In this document: positions 38,781 through 50,300 of the stretch, piece by piece
Numbering within the stretch: the first letter of the stretch is position 1
Layout of the letters: each line of letters opens with the position of its first letter
Assembly: GCF_014648195.1 (NCBI RefSeq)
Contig: NZ_BMQQ01000008.1
Span: 179,589-243,588, forward strand
Origin: Streptomyces purpureus
GTDB lineage: Bacteria > Actinomycetota > Actinomycetes > Streptomycetales > Streptomycetaceae
DNA: 64,000 nucleotides
Reading direction: 5' to 3'
Position numbers and translations under genes: made by a program
Notes under the pieces: model-generated
Database searches by the model: none
What the model was told of the DNA's origin: nothing
The model's input: only the letters and a program-made list of their open reading frames with translations

Positions 38781-40400
38781 ATGGGACATGTCGAAGCCGC
38801 ACACCTCGAGTACTACCTTCCGGACGGGCGGGTGCTGCTCGCGGACGCCTCCTTCCGGGTCGGGGAGGGCTCCGTCGTAGCCCTGGTCGGCGCCAACGGC
38901 GCCGGCAAGACGACCCTGCTCCGGCTGATCTCCGGTGAGCTCCAGCCGCACGGCGGCTCGGTCACGGTCAGCGGCGGTCTGGGCGTGATGCCGCAGTTCG
39001 TGGGCTCGGTGCGGGACGAGCGTACGGTCCGTGACCTGCTGGTCTCGGTCGCACAGCCGCGGATCCGGGAGGCGGCGAACGCGGTCGACGAGGCCGAGCA
39101 CCGGATCATGACCGTGGACGACGAGGCCGCGCAGATGGCGTACGCGCAGGCGCTCAGCGACTGGGCCGAGGCGCAGGGGTACGAGGCCGAGACGGTCTGG
39201 GACATCTGCACGACGGCGGCGCTGGGTGTGCCGTACGACAAGGCGCAGTTCCGGGAGGTCCGCACGCTCTCCGGCGGTGAGCAGAAGCGCCTGGTCCTGG
39301 AGGCGCTGCTGCGTGGCCCCGACGAGGTGCTGCTCCTGGACGAGCCGGACAACTATCTCGACGTGCCCGGCAAGCGGTGGCTGGAGGAGCGGCTGCGGGA
39401 GACCCGAAAGACCGTGCTGTTCATCTCCCACGACCGGGAGCTGCTCGCCCGCGCGGCGGAGAAGATCGTCGCGGTGGAGCCCGGGCCCGCCGGCAGCGAC
39501 GTGTGGGTGCACGGCGCGGGCTTCGGGACGTTCCACGAGGCGCGCCGGGAGCGGTTCGCGCGGTTCGAGGAGCTGAAGCGGCGCTGGGAGGAGAAGCACG
39601 CGCAGCTCAAGAAGCTGGTGGTGAACCTGCGGCAGGCGGCCGCGGTCAGCCATGAGATGGCCTCGCGGTACGCGGCGGCGCAGACGCGGCTGCGGAAGTT
39701 CGAGGAGGCGGGGCCGCCGCCGGAGCCGCCGCGTGAGCAGGACATCCGGATGAGGCTGCGCGGCGGCCGTACGGGCGTACGGGCGGTGACCTGCGCGGGT
39801 CTGGAGCTGACGGGGCTGATGAAGCCGTTCGACCTGGAGATCTTCTACGGGGAGCGGGTGGCGGTCCTGGGCTCGAACGGGTCGGGGAAGTCGCACTTCC
39901 TGCGGCTCCTTGCCGGGGAGGACGTGGCTCATACGGGGAGCTGGAAGCTGGGCGCGCGGGTGGTCGCCGGGCACTTCGCCCAGACCCACGCCCACCCCGA
40001 GCTCAGGGGCCGCTCGCTCGTCGACATCCTGTGGACCGAGCACGCCAGGGACAGGGGCGGGGCGATGTCGGTGCTGCGCCGCTACGAGCTGGAGCGCCAG
40101 GGCGACCAGCCCTTCGAGAAGCTCTCCGGCGGCCAGCAGGCCCGCTTCCAGATCCTCCTCCTGGAGCTGGCCGGCACCACCGCGCTGCTCCTCGACGAGC
40201 CGACCGACAACCTCGACCTGGAGTCGGCCGAGGCTCTCCAGGACGGCCTGGAGTCGTACGGGGGCACGGTCCTCGCGGTCACCCACGACCGCTGGTTCGC
40301 GAAGTCCTTCGACCGCTATCTGGTCTTCGGCTCCGACGGGGTCGTACGGGAGACGAGCGAGCCGGTCTGGGACGAGCGGCGCGTCGAGCGGGCGCGCTGA
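38781..40400 (+). CDS. ABC-F family ATP-binding protein
   Basis: ATG 38781 (MGHVEAAHLEYYLPDGRVLL) was chosen over upstream in-frame ATGs. The 539-residue soluble protein has two ABC cassettes: Walker A GANGAGKTT and GSNGSGKSH, signatures LSGGEQKR and LSGGQQAR, and Walker B LLLDEPDNYLD and LLLDEPTDNLD. A charged linker helix (ERFARFEELKRRWEEKHAQL) lies between them. There are no membrane segments. ABC-F proteins act on the ribosome, as translation factors or antibiotic protection factors. The linker here is short, which favours a housekeeping role. No resistance context is present. Confidence 0.92.
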   Translation: MGHVEAAHLEYYLPDGRVLLADASFRVGEGSVVALVGANGAGKTTLLRLISGELQPHGGSVTVSGGLGVMPQFVGSVRDERTVRDLLVSVAQPRIREAANAVDEAEHRIMTVDDEAAQMAYAQALSDWAEAQGYEAETVWDICTTAALGVPYDKAQFREVRTLSGGEQKRLVLEALLRGPDEVLLLDEPDNYLDVPGKRWLEERLRETRKTVLFISHDRELLARAAEKIVAVEPGPAGSDVWVHGAGFGTFHEARRERFARFEELKRRWEEKHAQLKKLVVNLRQAAAVSHEMASRYAAAQTRLRKFEEAGPPPEPPREQDIRMRLRGGRTGVRAVTCAGLELTGLMKPFDLEIFYGERVAVLGSNGSGKSHFLRLLAGEDVAHTGSWKLGARVVAGHFAQTHAHPELRGRSLVDILWTEHARDRGGAMSVLRRYELERQGDQPFEKLSGGQQARFQILLLELAGTTALLLDEPTDNLDLESAEALQDGLESYGGTVLAVTHDRWFAKSFDRYLVFGSDGVVRETSEPVWDERRVERAR

Positions 40401-40466
40401 GCCGGGCGTCCGGGAACCGGCGTGCGCCGGGGTGGCCGTGGGTAAGGTGCCGCCGGGGGGTGGCGT

Positions 40467-42041
40467 ATGCAGCCGGGGGAGAAGTTCGGGCCGTTCACCG
40501 TGCTCGCGGAGCTGGCCGACGGCGGGATGGGCCGGGTCCATCTGGCGCGCTCGCCCGGCGGGCGGCTGGTCGCGGTCAAGACGCTGCTCACGCACGGTGA
40601 GGACGACCGCCGGCGGTTCGCCCGTGAGGTCGGCCTCGCTCAGCGGGTGAAGGGTGTGTACACCGCGAGCGTGGTGGACGCGGACGCCTCGGGAGCCGTC
40701 CCCTGGATGGCGACCGAGTACGTACCGGCGCCCTCGCTCAAGGAGCTGGTGGAGCGGTGCGGGCCGCTGGGGCCCCGGGCGCTGTACTGGGTGGCGGCGG
40801 GCATCGCCGAGGCCCTGGTCTCGCTCCACTCGGCCGGTCTCGTGCACCGGGACGTGAAGCCGTCGAACGTCCTGCTGCCGCTCGACGGGCCCCGGGTGAT
40901 CGACTTCGGGATCTCGCAGGCCCATGACGTGACCCGCACCGACACGGCGCTCGGGACCGTGGCGTACGCCTCCCCCGAGCAGGCCCGGGGCGAGCCGACG
41001 ACCCCGGCGTCGGACGTGTTCTCGCTCGGGGCGACGCTCTTCCACCTGGCGGTGGGCCGGGCGCCGTACGTGGGCGGCGGGGCGGGGCCCGCGATGGAGC
41101 AGCTGGTACGGGCGGCCACGAACGACCTGGACGTCACCGGTCTGCCCGATGAGCTCGGGCCGCTGGTGCTGCCCTGTCTCGCCCCCGACCCGGCCGACCG
41201 GCCCACCCCCGCCGCGCTGCTGGCGTACTGCTCGCGGCGGCTGGACGGGGCGGCCGACGCCCGCGAGGCGTGGCTGAGCCCGGCATGGACCGAGGCGATC
41301 GAGCGGTACCGCGACGAGCGGCTGCGGGCGGTCGAGGAGGCCCGGCGGCGGGTGGACCCGGACGCGGCGACGGGCCCCGTACCGGCCCCAGGGCCGACGG
41401 AGCCGCTCGGAGGCGGGGCGCTTTCCGGGTCTTCCGGGCTTTCCGCGTCAACGAGACCGGCCGGGCGCGGGGCCCGCCGGCCGTGGTGGCCGGTGGCGGC
41501 CGGGGTGGCCGTCGCGGCCGCCGGGATCGTCCTGGCCGTCGTACGTCCGTGGGAGGGCGCCGCCACCGCCGCGCCAGGAGCGCCCGAGCAGCCCCTGCGG
41601 ATCATGGAGGTGGAGAGTGTGCGCCAGGGCGTGTGCTTCCCCGACCGGGCCGGGGCGCAGCTGCCGGTGGGTGAGTCGCCGCCGCCCGAGGGGCTCTCGT
41701 TCACCTCGGACAACCGGGACACCTGCGTGGTGGCCAGGGGCTCCGGCGGGATGAACGTCGCCCGCTTCCGGGAGGTACGGGTGGTGGAGGCGTCGGCCTC
41801 GGGCACGTGGGAGGTGCAGATCACCTTCCAGGACAAGGACGCGCGGGCCTTCGCCGAGCTGACCGGCAGGGTCGCCGGGCAGCCCGAGCCGCGCAACCAG
41901 CTGGCCTTCGTGCTCGGCAAGGACCGGCTGGTGAGCAGCATCATGGTGCTGGAGCGGCTGCCCGGAGGAAGCGCCCAGATCACCGGTGGGTACACCCGGA
42001 ACCAGGCCCAGGCGCTCGCCCGGGCGCTCGGCGCGCCGTGA
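40467..42041 (+). CDS. Receptor-like serine/threonine protein kinase
   Basis: The 524-residue protein has a Hanks-type kinase domain (1-265): Gly loop ADGGMGRV, Lys38 in AVKTL, catalytic Asp129 in VHRDVKPSN, and DFG at 146-148. A Pro/Ala-rich linker leads to one transmembrane helix (about 355-372, [18 protein letters not shown]) and an outside sensor domain of about 150 residues with two cysteines (VCFPD, DTCVV) but no PASTA repeats. It probably phosphorylates cytoplasmic targets in response to an unknown outside signal. It starts 66 nt after the ABC-F gene on the same strand and may be co-transcribed. Confidence 0.93.
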   Translation: MQPGEKFGPFTVLAELADGGMGRVHLARSPGGRLVAVKTLLTHGEDDRRRFAREVGLAQRVKGVYTASVVDADASGAVPWMATEYVPAPSLKELVERCGPLGPRALYWVAAGIAEALVSLHSAGLVHRDVKPSNVLLPLDGPRVIDFGISQAHDVTRTDTALGTVAYASPEQARGEPTTPASDVFSLGATLFHLAVGRAPYVGGGAGPAMEQLVRAATNDLDVTGLPDELGPLVLPCLAPDPADRPTPAALLAYCSRRLDGAADAREAWLSPAWTEAIERYRDERLRAVEEARRRVDPDAATGPVPAPGPTEPLGGGALSGSSGLSASTRPAGRGARRPWWPVAAGVAVAAAGIVLAVVRPWEGAATAAPGAPEQPLRIMEVESVRQGVCFPDRAGAQLPVGESPPPEGLSFTSDNRDTCVVARGSGGMNVARFREVRVVEASASGTWEVQITFQDKDARAFAELTGRVAGQPEPRNQLAFVLGKDRLVSSIMVLERLPGGSAQITGGYTRNQAQALARALGAP

Positions 42042-42072
42042 GGCGGCGCCGTCCGGTCGCGCGCAACCCGTT

Positions 42073-42102
42073 TTGACCCGCCCGGGGGAGCCCGGGTACG
42101 CT
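42073..42102 (+). promoter_or_regulatory. rplM-rpsI promoter
   Basis: TTGACC (42073-42078) and TACGCT (42097-42102) with an 18-bp spacer, the same hexamers as the rpsL promoter. The transcript would have a leader of about 175 nt before rplM, in which I see no gene. Confidence 0.72.
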
Positions 42103-42282
42103 TCTGCTTTGTTATGCGTATTGGCTTGCTCTATCTCACGTGAGAGGCCCTTACGCCGGTCCACCGGGCCGATGACCAGCGGCATGTGCATGGGTTGCGT
42201 CCCCGTCGCACTGCCAAGGCTGTCGTGCATCGTCCGGGTGGCCTTGTCAGGACCACTCACTGAAGAAGCGAAGGCTACGACC

Positions 42283-42726
42283 GTGCGTACGTACAGCCCC
42301 AAGCCCGGCGATGTGACGCGCCAGTGGCACATCATCGACGCGCAGGACATCGTCCTGGGCCGTCTGGCCACCACCGCCGCCACCCTTCTCCGGGGCAAGC
42401 ACAAGCCGATCTACGCGCCGCACGTTGACGCTGGTGACTTCGTCATCATCATCAACGCGGACAAGGTGCACCTGTCCGGCAACAAGCGGACCCAGAAGAT
42501 GGCGTACCGCCACTCCGGTTACCCGGGTGGTCTGCGCTCCGTCCGCTACGACGAGCTGATGGACAAGAACCCCGAGAAGGCCGTGGAGAAGGCCGTCAAG
42601 GGCATGCTCCCGAAGAACTCCCTGGGCCGTCAGATGCTCTCGAAGCTGAAGGTCTACGCGGGCGAGAACCACCCGCACGCTGCTCAGCAGCCGGTCCCGT
42701 TCGAGATCACCCAGGTCGCGCAGTAA
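42283..42726 (+). CDS. rplM: 50S ribosomal protein L13
   Basis: The 147-residue protein (GTG 42283, [20 protein letters not shown]) has [20 protein letters not shown] and [20 protein letters not shown]. It initiates 50S assembly. In this phylum it forms a two-gene operon with rpsI. Confidence 0.98.
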   Translation: MRTYSPKPGDVTRQWHIIDAQDIVLGRLATTAATLLRGKHKPIYAPHVDAGDFVIIINADKVHLSGNKRTQKMAYRHSGYPGGLRSVRYDELMDKNPEKAVEKAVKGMLPKNSLGRQMLSKLKVYAGENHPHAAQQPVPFEITQVAQ

Positions 42727-42768
42727 TTCCGGCCACCCCCTAAGACGAAACAGAATCTGAGGAGCATC

Positions 42769-43287
42769 GTGGCCGAGACCACTGTTGAGAACCCCATCGA
42801 GGGCGAGGAGACCTACGCCGAGGTCACCACCTTCGAGTCCGAGGTCCCCGTCGAGGGTGAGTACACCTCCGAGTCCCTCGCGTCCCGCTTCGGCGACCCG
42901 CAGCCGGCCGCCGGCCTGGGCCGTCGCAAGAACGCCATCGCCCGCGTCCGGATCGTCCCGGGCACCGGCAAGTGGAAGATCAACGGTCGCACCCTCGAGG
43001 ACTACTTCCCGAACAAGGTGCACCAGCAGGAAGTCAACGAGCCCTTCAAGGTGCTCGAGCTCGACAACCGCTACGACGTCATCGCCCGTATCTCGGGTGG
43101 CGGCGTCTCCGGCCAGGCCGGCGCCCTGCGCCTCGGTGTGGCCCGTGCGCTGAACGAGGCGGACGTGGACAACAACCGCCCGGCGCTGAAGAAGGCCGGC
43201 TTCCTCTCCCGCGACGACCGTGCGGTCGAGCGCAAGAAGGCCGGTCTCAAGAAGGCCCGTAAGGCCCCGCAGTACAGCAAGCGCTAA
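42769..43287 (+). CDS. rpsI: 30S ribosomal protein S9
   Basis: The 172-residue protein (GTG 42769) has an acidic N-terminal extension of about 40 residues typical of actinobacteria, then the S9 core [20 protein letters not shown] and the C-terminal tail [12 protein letters not shown] whose last Arg contacts P-site tRNA. GAGGAG is upstream. Terminator follows. Confidence 0.98.
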   Translation: MAETTVENPIEGEETYAEVTTFESEVPVEGEYTSESLASRFGDPQPAAGLGRRKNAIARVRIVPGTGKWKINGRTLEDYFPNKVHQQEVNEPFKVLELDNRYDVIARISGGGVSGQAGALRLGVARALNEADVDNNRPALKKAGFLSRDDRAVERKKAGLKKARKAPQYSKR

Positions 43288-43312
43288 AAATCGCCTGCTC
43301 GGCCTGCTTTAC

Positions 43313-43358
43313 ACGTACGCCCCGGCGGCACCTCCGTGCTGCCGGGGCGTACGTTTTT
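43313..43358 (+). terminator. Intrinsic terminator after rpsI
   Basis: ACGTACGCCCCGGC pairs exactly with GCCGGGGCGTACGT (43341-43354), extended inward by four more pairs with one wobble, 6-nt loop, and a TTTTT run at 43354-43358. A textbook terminator between rpsI and glmM. Confidence 0.92.
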
Positions 43359-43422
43359 CCACGACCTCGGGGCACACGAAGCCTTGGAGGCCTGCATTTC
43401 GGAGCATTTTCGGAGGACAGCT

Positions 43423-44781
43423 GTGGGACGACTCTTCGGCACGGACGGCGTGCGCGGTGTCGCCAACGCGGATCTGACGGCGGAGCTGGCGCTCGGTCTG
43501 TCGGTCGCGGCGGCACACGTGCTCGCCGAGGCGGGGACCTTTGAGGGACATCGGCCGACCGCCGTGGTCGGCCGGGATCCGCGTGCGTCGGGAGAGTTCC
43601 TGGAGGCCGCCGTCGTGGCCGGCCTGGCCAGCGCGGGCGTGGACGTGCTGCGCGTCGGCGTGCTGCCCACCCCCGCGGTGGCGTACCTCACCGGTGCGCT
43701 CGGTGCCGACCTCGGTGTGATGCTCTCCGCGAGCCACAACGCCATGCCCGACAACGGCATCAAGTTCTTCGCCCGCGGCGGCCACAAGCTCGCCGACGAG
43801 CTGGAGGACCGGATCGAGACCGTCTACGAGGAGCACCGCACCGGCGCCCCCTGGGACCGTCCCACCGGTGCGGGCGTCGGCCGGGTCCGCGACTACGACG
43901 AGGGCTTCGACCGCTACGTCGACCACCTCATCTCCGTCCTGCCGAACCGCCTCGACGGCCTGAAGATCGTCCTCGACGAGGCGCACGGCGCGGCCGCCCG
44001 CGTCTCGCCCGAGGCGTTCACCCGGGCCGGGGCCGAGATCATCACCATCGGCGCCACGCCCGACGGCCTCAACATCAACGACGGCTGCGGCTCCACCCAC
44101 CTGGAGATGCTGAAGGCCGCCGTCCTGGAGCACGGCGCGGACCTTGGCATCGCCCACGACGGTGACGCCGACCGCTGCCTCGCCGTGGACGCGGCCGGCC
44201 AGGAGGTCGACGGCGACCAGATCCTCGCCGTCCTCGCCCTCGCCATGCGCGAGGCGGGCACCCTGCGCGGGGACACCGTCGTCGCGACGGTCATGTCGAA
44301 CCTCGGCTTCAAGCTGGCCATGGAGCGCGAGGGCCTCCAGATCGTCCAGACCGCCGTCGGCGACCGGTACGTCCTGGAGTCGATGAAGGAGAACGACTAC
44401 GCGCTCGGCGGCGAGCAGTCCGGCCACGTCATCGTCCTGGACCACGCCACCACCGGTGACGGCACGCTGACCGGTCTGATGCTGGCGGCCCGGGTCGCGG
44501 CGACCGGCCGTACGCTGGCCGAGCTGGCCGGGGTGATGGAGCGGCTGCCGCAGGTCCTCATCAACGTCCCGGACGTCGACAAGTCGCGGGTGAAGACCTC
44601 GGCCGACCTCGGCGCGGCGGTGGCGGAGGCGGAGCGCGAGCTCGGTACGACCGGACGGGTGCTGCTGCGGCCGTCGGGCACGGAGCCGCTGGTACGGGTC
44701 ATGGTCGAGGCCGCCGACATCGAGCAGGCGCGGACCGTGGCCGGACGCCTCGCCGACGTGGTGAAGTCGGCGCTCGGCTAG
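43423..44781 (+). CDS. glmM: Phosphoglucosamine mutase
   Basis: The 452-residue protein (GTG 43423, [20 protein letters not shown]) follows GGAGG. The phosphoserine loop is [17 protein letters not shown], the metal loop is [12 protein letters not shown], the sugar loop is [10 protein letters not shown] and the phosphate loop is [12 protein letters not shown]. It converts glucosamine-6-P to glucosamine-1-P for UDP-GlcNAc and cell-wall synthesis. Streptomyces gene order rplM-rpsI-glmM is kept. Confidence 0.97.
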   Translation: MGRLFGTDGVRGVANADLTAELALGLSVAAAHVLAEAGTFEGHRPTAVVGRDPRASGEFLEAAVVAGLASAGVDVLRVGVLPTPAVAYLTGALGADLGVMLSASHNAMPDNGIKFFARGGHKLADELEDRIETVYEEHRTGAPWDRPTGAGVGRVRDYDEGFDRYVDHLISVLPNRLDGLKIVLDEAHGAAARVSPEAFTRAGAEIITIGATPDGLNINDGCGSTHLEMLKAAVLEHGADLGIAHDGDADRCLAVDAAGQEVDGDQILAVLALAMREAGTLRGDTVVATVMSNLGFKLAMEREGLQIVQTAVGDRYVLESMKENDYALGGEQSGHVIVLDHATTGDGTLTGLMLAARVAATGRTLAELAGVMERLPQVLINVPDVDKSRVKTSADLGAAVAEAERELGTTGRVLLRPSGTEPLVRVMVEAADIEQARTVAGRLADVVKSALG

Positions 44782-44796
44782 ACACTCTTCGCGGCG

Positions 44797-44836
44797 ACGG
44801 GCCGGGTGCACCTCTTGGGGGGCGCCCGGCCCGTTC
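44797..44836. terminator. Hairpin between convergent glmM and DUF389 gene
   Basis: ACGGGCCGGGTGC (44797-44809) pairs with GCGCCCGGCCCGT (44822-44834), one wobble, 12-nt loop. Probably ends transcription of glmM and possibly of the opposing gene. Confidence 0.65.
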
Positions 44837-44903
44837 CCGTACGTAGCCGCGTTTCCAGGCGCGTGGCCAGCTGCGTTTCCAGGGGCGATGGCCGGGCGCG
44901 AGG

Positions 44904-45842
44904 CTAGGCGCGCTTCTGGGCGTGCTTCTGAGTCGCCCAGAGCGCCTTCTGGACCAGCAGCGTGACCGTGCCGGCGAGCACGATGCCGGTCAGGTTGGCC
45001 AGGAGCTGCCCGGTCGACCCCCAGGTCTGGCCGTAGTCCCGGTAGCTGAAGGCGACCGCCGCGTTGGCCGCCGCCGGGACGGTGGTCACCGAGATGGCGA
45101 CGCCGATCAGGGCGCCGGACTTGGACGAGGTCAGCGAGAGGGTGCCGGCGATGCCGGCCAGCAGCGCCACCACGAAGGAAATCCAGTCCGGCTGGTAGAT
45201 GAAAGCGGTGTTGGGCCGCGCCGCCTCGACCATCGCCCTCTCGAACAGCCCGAGTTGGTCCAGGACCCAGGCGAACCCGGCCGTGAGCACCATCGCCGCG
45301 GCGAAGCCGACGAGCAGAGCCGTCAGGCAGCGCCCGGCCAGGCGCGGGGCGCGCTGCACGAGCGCGGTGGAGATGCCGGCCAGCGGGCCGAACTCGGGCC
45401 CGACCGCCATCGCGCCCACGATGAGGATCGCGTTGTCGAGCATCACTCCGCACGCGGCGAGCATGGTGGCGAGGGCCAGGAACGCCACATAGGTGACGCT
45501 GAGCGTCGACTCCTCGTGCGTGGCGTCCCGCAGGTGCTCCCACAGCACGGCGTCGGCGCTTTCCCCCGGCGCCTCTTCCGTGGCCTTCTCCGCGCGCTGC
45601 GACAGGGACAGATCGATGTTTTCGACGGCGATCGAACCCGCCTCGGCGACGCCCAACGCCCGTAGGGAGCCGATGAGTTCGTCACCGGCCTCGCGGGCGA
45701 CGTCGCACAGGACGAGATCCCCGGAGGGGCTGCGGGCGGCGCCCGGCACCACGGCGAGATGGGTCGTGCCCACGGTCTTCTCGATCGTACGGACGACGTC
45801 GTCGGTACGGTCGGCCGGAACGATCAGGCGGAGGTGCAGCAC
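44904..45842 (-). CDS. DUF389 family membrane protein
   Basis: GTG 45842 was chosen (VLHLRLIVPADRTDDVVRTI) because GAGGAG is 7 nt upstream, giving 312 residues; the frame extends further upstream into coaA without support. Residues 1-95 form a cytoplasmic ACT-like alpha/beta domain, followed by about six transmembrane helices with the DUF389 signature LDNAILIVGAMAVGPEFGPL. Function of the family is unknown; transport is inferred. It lies 11 nt after the coaA stop, so the two are an operon. Confidence 0.88.
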   Translation of the reverse strand: MLHLRLIVPADRTDDVVRTIEKTVGTTHLAVVPGAARSPSGDLVLCDVAREAGDELIGSLRALGVAEAGSIAVENIDLSLSQRAEKATEEAPGESADAVLWEHLRDATHEESTLSVTYVAFLALATMLAACGVMLDNAILIVGAMAVGPEFGPLAGISTALVQRAPRLAGRCLTALLVGFAAAMVLTAGFAWVLDQLGLFERAMVEAARPNTAFIYQPDWISFVVALLAGIAGTLSLTSSKSGALIGVAISVTTVPAAANAAVAFSYRDYGQTWGSTGQLLANLTGIVLAGTVTLLVQKALWATQKHAQKRA

Positions 45843-45853
45843 ACCCGGGCTCC

Positions 45854-46837
45854 TCAGAGTTTGCGCAGCGACAGCCGCTGGACCTTGTGGTCCGGACCCT
45901 TGCGTACGACGAGCGTCGCACGCCCGCGCGTCGGAGCCACGTTCTCCAGGAGATTGACCTTGTTGACGGTCCGCCACATCGTGCGCGCGTACTCCAGGGC
46001 CTCGTCCTCGGAGACCTGGGTGTACTTGCGGAAGTACGAGAACGGGTTCTGGAACGCGGTCTCCCGCAGCTTGCGGAACCGGTTCAGGTACCAGAGTTCG
46101 ATGTCCTCGGGGCGCGCGTCCACGTAGACGCTGAAGTCGAAGTAGTCGGCGAGGCCGACCCGGGTACGTCCGTCCTGCCCGGGCAGGGCCGGCTGGAGGA
46201 CGTTGAGCCCCTCGACGATGAGGATGTCGGGGCGGCGGACGACGAGCCGCTCGCCGGGGACGATGTCATAGATGAGGTGCGAGTAGACCGGGGCGGTGAC
46301 CTCGTCCTTGCCGGCCTTGATGTCGGCGACGAACCGGGTCAGGGCGCGCCGGTCGTAGGACTCGGGAAAACCTTTCCTCGACATCAGCCCGCGCCGCTTG
46401 AGCTCCTCCATCGGATAGAGGAACCCGTCGGTGGTGACCCGCTCCACCCGCGGGTGCTCCGGCCACCGGGCGAGCAGCGCCTGCAGCAGCCGGGCGACGG
46501 TCGACTTCCCGACGGCGACGGACCCGGCGACGCCTATGACGAAGGGGGTGCCCTGCTGGGTGCCGTGCCCGTTGCCCGCGTCCCCGAGGAAGGTGTTGAG
46601 CGCCCCGCGCAGATTGGCGGTGGCCCCCACGTACAGATTGAGCAGCCGCGACAGCGGCAGATAGATGTCCCGCACCTCGTCGAGGTCGATGACGTCCCCG
46701 AGCCCGCGTAGCCGCTCGACCTCGTCGGCCGAGAGCGGCAGCGGCGTCTTGTCACGCAGCGCGCTCCACTCGGCACGGGTGAGGTCGACGTACGGCGACG
46801 TCTCCGTCTTACGGCTTCGTGGCGGCGAGGTGATCAC
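45854..46837 (-). CDS. coaA: Pantothenate kinase, type I
   Basis: The 327-residue protein has P-loop GSVAVGKST (105-113), [20 protein letters not shown] and [10 protein letters not shown] substrate segments and [10 protein letters not shown], all typical of bacterial CoaA. It phosphorylates pantothenate, the committed step of coenzyme A synthesis, and family members are inhibited by CoA. It precedes the DUF389 gene by 11 nt. Confidence 0.97.
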   Translation of the reverse strand: MITSPPRSRKTETSPYVDLTRAEWSALRDKTPLPLSADEVERLRGLGDVIDLDEVRDIYLPLSRLLNLYVGATANLRGALNTFLGDAGNGHGTQQGTPFVIGVAGSVAVGKSTVARLLQALLARWPEHPRVERVTTDGFLYPMEELKRRGLMSRKGFPESYDRRALTRFVADIKAGKDEVTAPVYSHLIYDIVPGERLVVRRPDILIVEGLNVLQPALPGQDGRTRVGLADYFDFSVYVDARPEDIELWYLNRFRKLRETAFQNPFSYFRKYTQVSEDEALEYARTMWRTVNKVNLLENVAPTRGRATLVVRKGPDHKVQRLSLRKL

Positions 46838-47052
46838 AAGGACATTGTCGGGGGTGACCGGGAATTGTGGGCCGTGTGCTCGGTCACGCCGGTGAGGTGG
46901 CCTTGCGTGAAGGAAGGACCGACCCCTCGGTGCGTCACTGAATCGTTACGGATAGTGCTCACTTTGTCCGATTGGCGATCTTGTTCGTATCGCGTCACTC
47001 CCGGATGATCAATTCTTCGAACATATGTCAGGGGTGGGGACCTTTGTACGGG

Positions 47053-47228
47053 GTGGGGAAATGGGGGAGGCACGTCGCCGTCTGGGCGACGACGGCACTC
47101 CTTGGCGTGGGCTTGGCCGGTCTCGCGTCGTCACCGGCGATGTGGACGACGTCCGCGTCTACAGCGGTGTCCTCGACGTGAGCACGATCCAGCAACTCCG
47201 GGACAACTACGCAAAGCCGTCTCTGTAG
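47053..47228 (+). pseudogene. Relic of a secreted LamG-domain protein
   Basis: From GTG 47053 one frame reads a signal peptide, VGKWGRHVAVWATTALLGVG then LAGLASSPA. At about 47135 the reading continues meaningfully only in another frame: GDVDDVRVYSGVLDVSTIQQ then LRDNYAKPSL and a TAG ending at 47228. The second part is the end of a LamG/concanavalin-like domain, where the motif DDVR-x-Y-x-x-x-L-x-x-x-x-I-x-x-L is usual. The middle of a large gene appears to have been deleted, leaving both ends out of frame. It sits directly before the RHS gene and may be an earlier member of the same locus. Confidence 0.65.
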
Positions 47229-47309
47229 GTCGCGTGCCCTGGCCGTCATGTGCCGGCCGGGGCGTCGGTCCCTCCTTCGCGCTCTTCGCGCATCTCCGTG
47301 GAGTCACGC

Positions 47310-50300
47310 ATGCCCCCTCGGTCCAGTTTCCTCAGACGTGTCCGCCGCGGCAGAGCCGCCACCGTCGTGACGCTCGCCTTGTCCACGGTGCTCACCGCAT
47401 CGACGGCGCAGGCGGTCGCCTTCCCGCAAGAGACCTCTCCGTTCCGGGCGGACCGCCCGACGTTCGACAAACCCGCCGAGGGACGCGCGGAGACCGCGCG
47501 CCCGCGCCCGGTCGACATGACCAAGAAGGCCGCCGTGACGCGGCTCGGTCCGAGCGTGTGGCCCAAGGCGGGCAGCGTGACGATCGACGTGACGCCCACG
47601 GGGAAGGCGGCCCGGCCGGGCGGTCTGCCCGTCACTGTCAGCGCACCCACCGCGAAGACCGCCCGGTCATCCGCGGCTCGGCACGTGCGCGTCGAGGTCA
47701 TGGATCAGCGGCGCGCTGCGGCCCTCGGCGCCGCCGCGCTGATCAAAGCAAGGCACACGGATGCCGGTCGAAAAGCCGGCAAGATACGTCTGACCCTTGG
47801 CTACAAGGCGTTCAAAGACGCATATGGCGGTGACTACGGCGCCAGACTCGGGCTGTTTCAACTTCCCGCCTGCGCGATATCGGCCGTGCCCGGGTCGAAG
47901 GCATGTCCCGTAGCTCCCATCCGGCTGAAGTCGGTCAACGACACCGAGGCGGGAACTCTCTCCGCCGACGTCCAGGTCGGGCCCGAGAGCCCCACCGCCC
48001 CGATGCTCGCCGTGGCGGCCGAGGCCACCTCCTCGCAGGGCAACTACAACGCCACGCCGCTCTCGCCCTCCGCGTCGTGGAGCGTGGCCCCGTCCACGGG
48101 CGGCTTCTCCTGGTCGTATCCGATGCGCGTGGTGCCCACGCCCGGCGGTCAGATTCCTTCGGTCGGGCTCTCGTACTCCTCACAGGCCGCTGATGGGAAG
48201 ACCGGAACGACCAACAACCAGGGTTCGTGGGTGGGTGAGTCGTTCTCGTACGAGCCCGGTTACATCGAGCGGCAGTACAAGCCGTGCGCCGACGACGGTC
48301 ACAAGAGCTCCGGCGAACTGTGCTGGGCCCACGACAACGCCACGATCATGCTCAACGGATCCTCCGGGCAGCTGATCAAGGATGACAAGACCGGCGCCTG
48401 GCACATGACCGGCGGTGCGGGCTGGAAGATCGAAAAGCTCACCGGTGCCAGCAACGGCGACAACAACGGCGAGCACTGGAAGGTCATCGCCGACGGCAGT
48501 GAGTACCACTTCGGGCTGAACCGGCGTCCGGGATGGCGTTCCGACAACCCGGCGACGACCGGCAAGGTCGACGCCGATCCGGTCACCGACTCCACATGGA
48601 ACGTGCCCGTCACCGGTGACGACAGCGGGGAGCCTTGCTACAAGGCCGCCTTCGCCGACGCCTGGTGCATGCAGGCATGGCGCTGGAACCTCGACTACGT
48701 CAAGGACCGGCACGGCAACACCATGTCGTACGTGTACGGCAAGGAGCTCAACGCGTACGCGAGGGGCGGGAAGACCGACGTCGCCGGAACGACGTACAGC
48801 CGCGGCGGCTACCTGAAGCGCATCGAGTACGGGCAGCGGGACACGACGGTTTTCACGGAAGCCGCTCCCGCACGCGTCGTCTTCACCACCGCCGAACGGT
48901 GCGTCAAGGACGCCGCATTCGACTGTGACCCGGCGAAGTGGACCGAGGCCAACGTCGCCCGGTGGCCCGACACGCCGTACGACCGGTACTGCGCCGTCGG
49001 CACGAAGTGCAAGTTCACCCAGGCGACTCCGTCCTTCTTCACCCGCAAGAAGCTGACCAGCATCGCGACGCAGATGCGCACGGGTCCTACGACAACCACG
49101 ACCACCAGCGCCAGCACGCCTTACGCGACCGTCGACGCATGGAATCTCAAGCACATCTTCACGGACAACGGGGACGATTCCCGAACGCTGTGGCTGTCCG
49201 AGATCGAGCATGAAGGCAAGGGGAACGGCGGCAGCGTCAAGCTTCCCTCCGTCCAGCTCCTGGGCCGTAAGCTGCCGAACCGTGTGGACGAGGTGGGGAA
49301 CAACCTCTCACCCATCAACCGGTTCCGCCTGTACACGGTCCTGAGCGAGTCGGGCTCTCAGCTCGACGTGACCTACAAGCCGGCGGACTGCGCGGTCGGT
49401 ACCCTGCCGAAGCCCGGCGAGTCGGTGCGACGCTGCTACCCCGTCGTCTGGGCACCACCGGGCTATCTGGAACCCATCACCGACTGGTTCCACAAGTATG
49501 TCGTCGCATCGGTGCAGCAGTCGGACCGCACCGGCAAGAGCGCCCCGATGGTCACCGACTACGAGTACCTCGGTGATGCGGCGTGGCGTAAGACTCAGCC
49601 CGACGGAATCACCGACCCCAAGTTCCTTACCTGGAGCCAGTGGCAGGGCTACGGCAAGGTTCGCGTCACCGCGGGGGACGGCCAGAACCAGACCTCTCGT
49701 GTCGACTACACGTACCTGCAGGGCATGGACGGTGACGCCGACCCGGGCGGCGGCAAACGTGCCGTGTCCGTCACCGACTCCGCCGGCGTAGCGCACAAGG
49801 ACCTTGAGGAGTATGTCGGTTTCGAGCTGGAGAAGGCCGTCTACAGCGGTGGTGCGCTCGTCTCGAAGGTGATTTCCCAGCCCTGGCAGCACACCACCGC
49901 CACCCAGACGCGTACCTGGGACGGAACACAGGTCGTCAGCAAGGCGACCACCGTGCGCCCCGAGGTCACGCGTGGATTCACCGCCCTTGCCGGTGGGGGA
50001 TGGCGCGAGTCGAAGAGCGTGACGACCTACGACACCGGCGTGGGCGTCGCAGGGCGCGTCGAGCAGGTCGACAACCTGGGCGACCTGTCCACCTCGGCGG
50101 ACGACACATGTACCCGAACCACCTACGCGGACAATCTCGCGCTCAATCTCGTCAACCTGCCCCGCCAGATCGAGACGGTCGCGGTCAACTGCCACGCGGT
50201 GCCCAAGCGAGCCACGCAGGTCCTCAGTGACCAGCGCACGAGCTACGACAACGGCGCCCTCGGAGCCGCGCCCACACGAGGCCTGGCCACCAGGACCGAG

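Noticed and set aside
38721..41045. 774-codon minus-strand frame opposite the ABC-F and kinase genes
   Set aside because: Both plus-strand genes have clear catalytic motifs; the antisense frame spans their gap and has no motif.
43309..45543. 744-codon minus-strand frame opposite glmM
   Set aside because: It is a shadow of glmM continued through the DUF389 region in the wrong frame.
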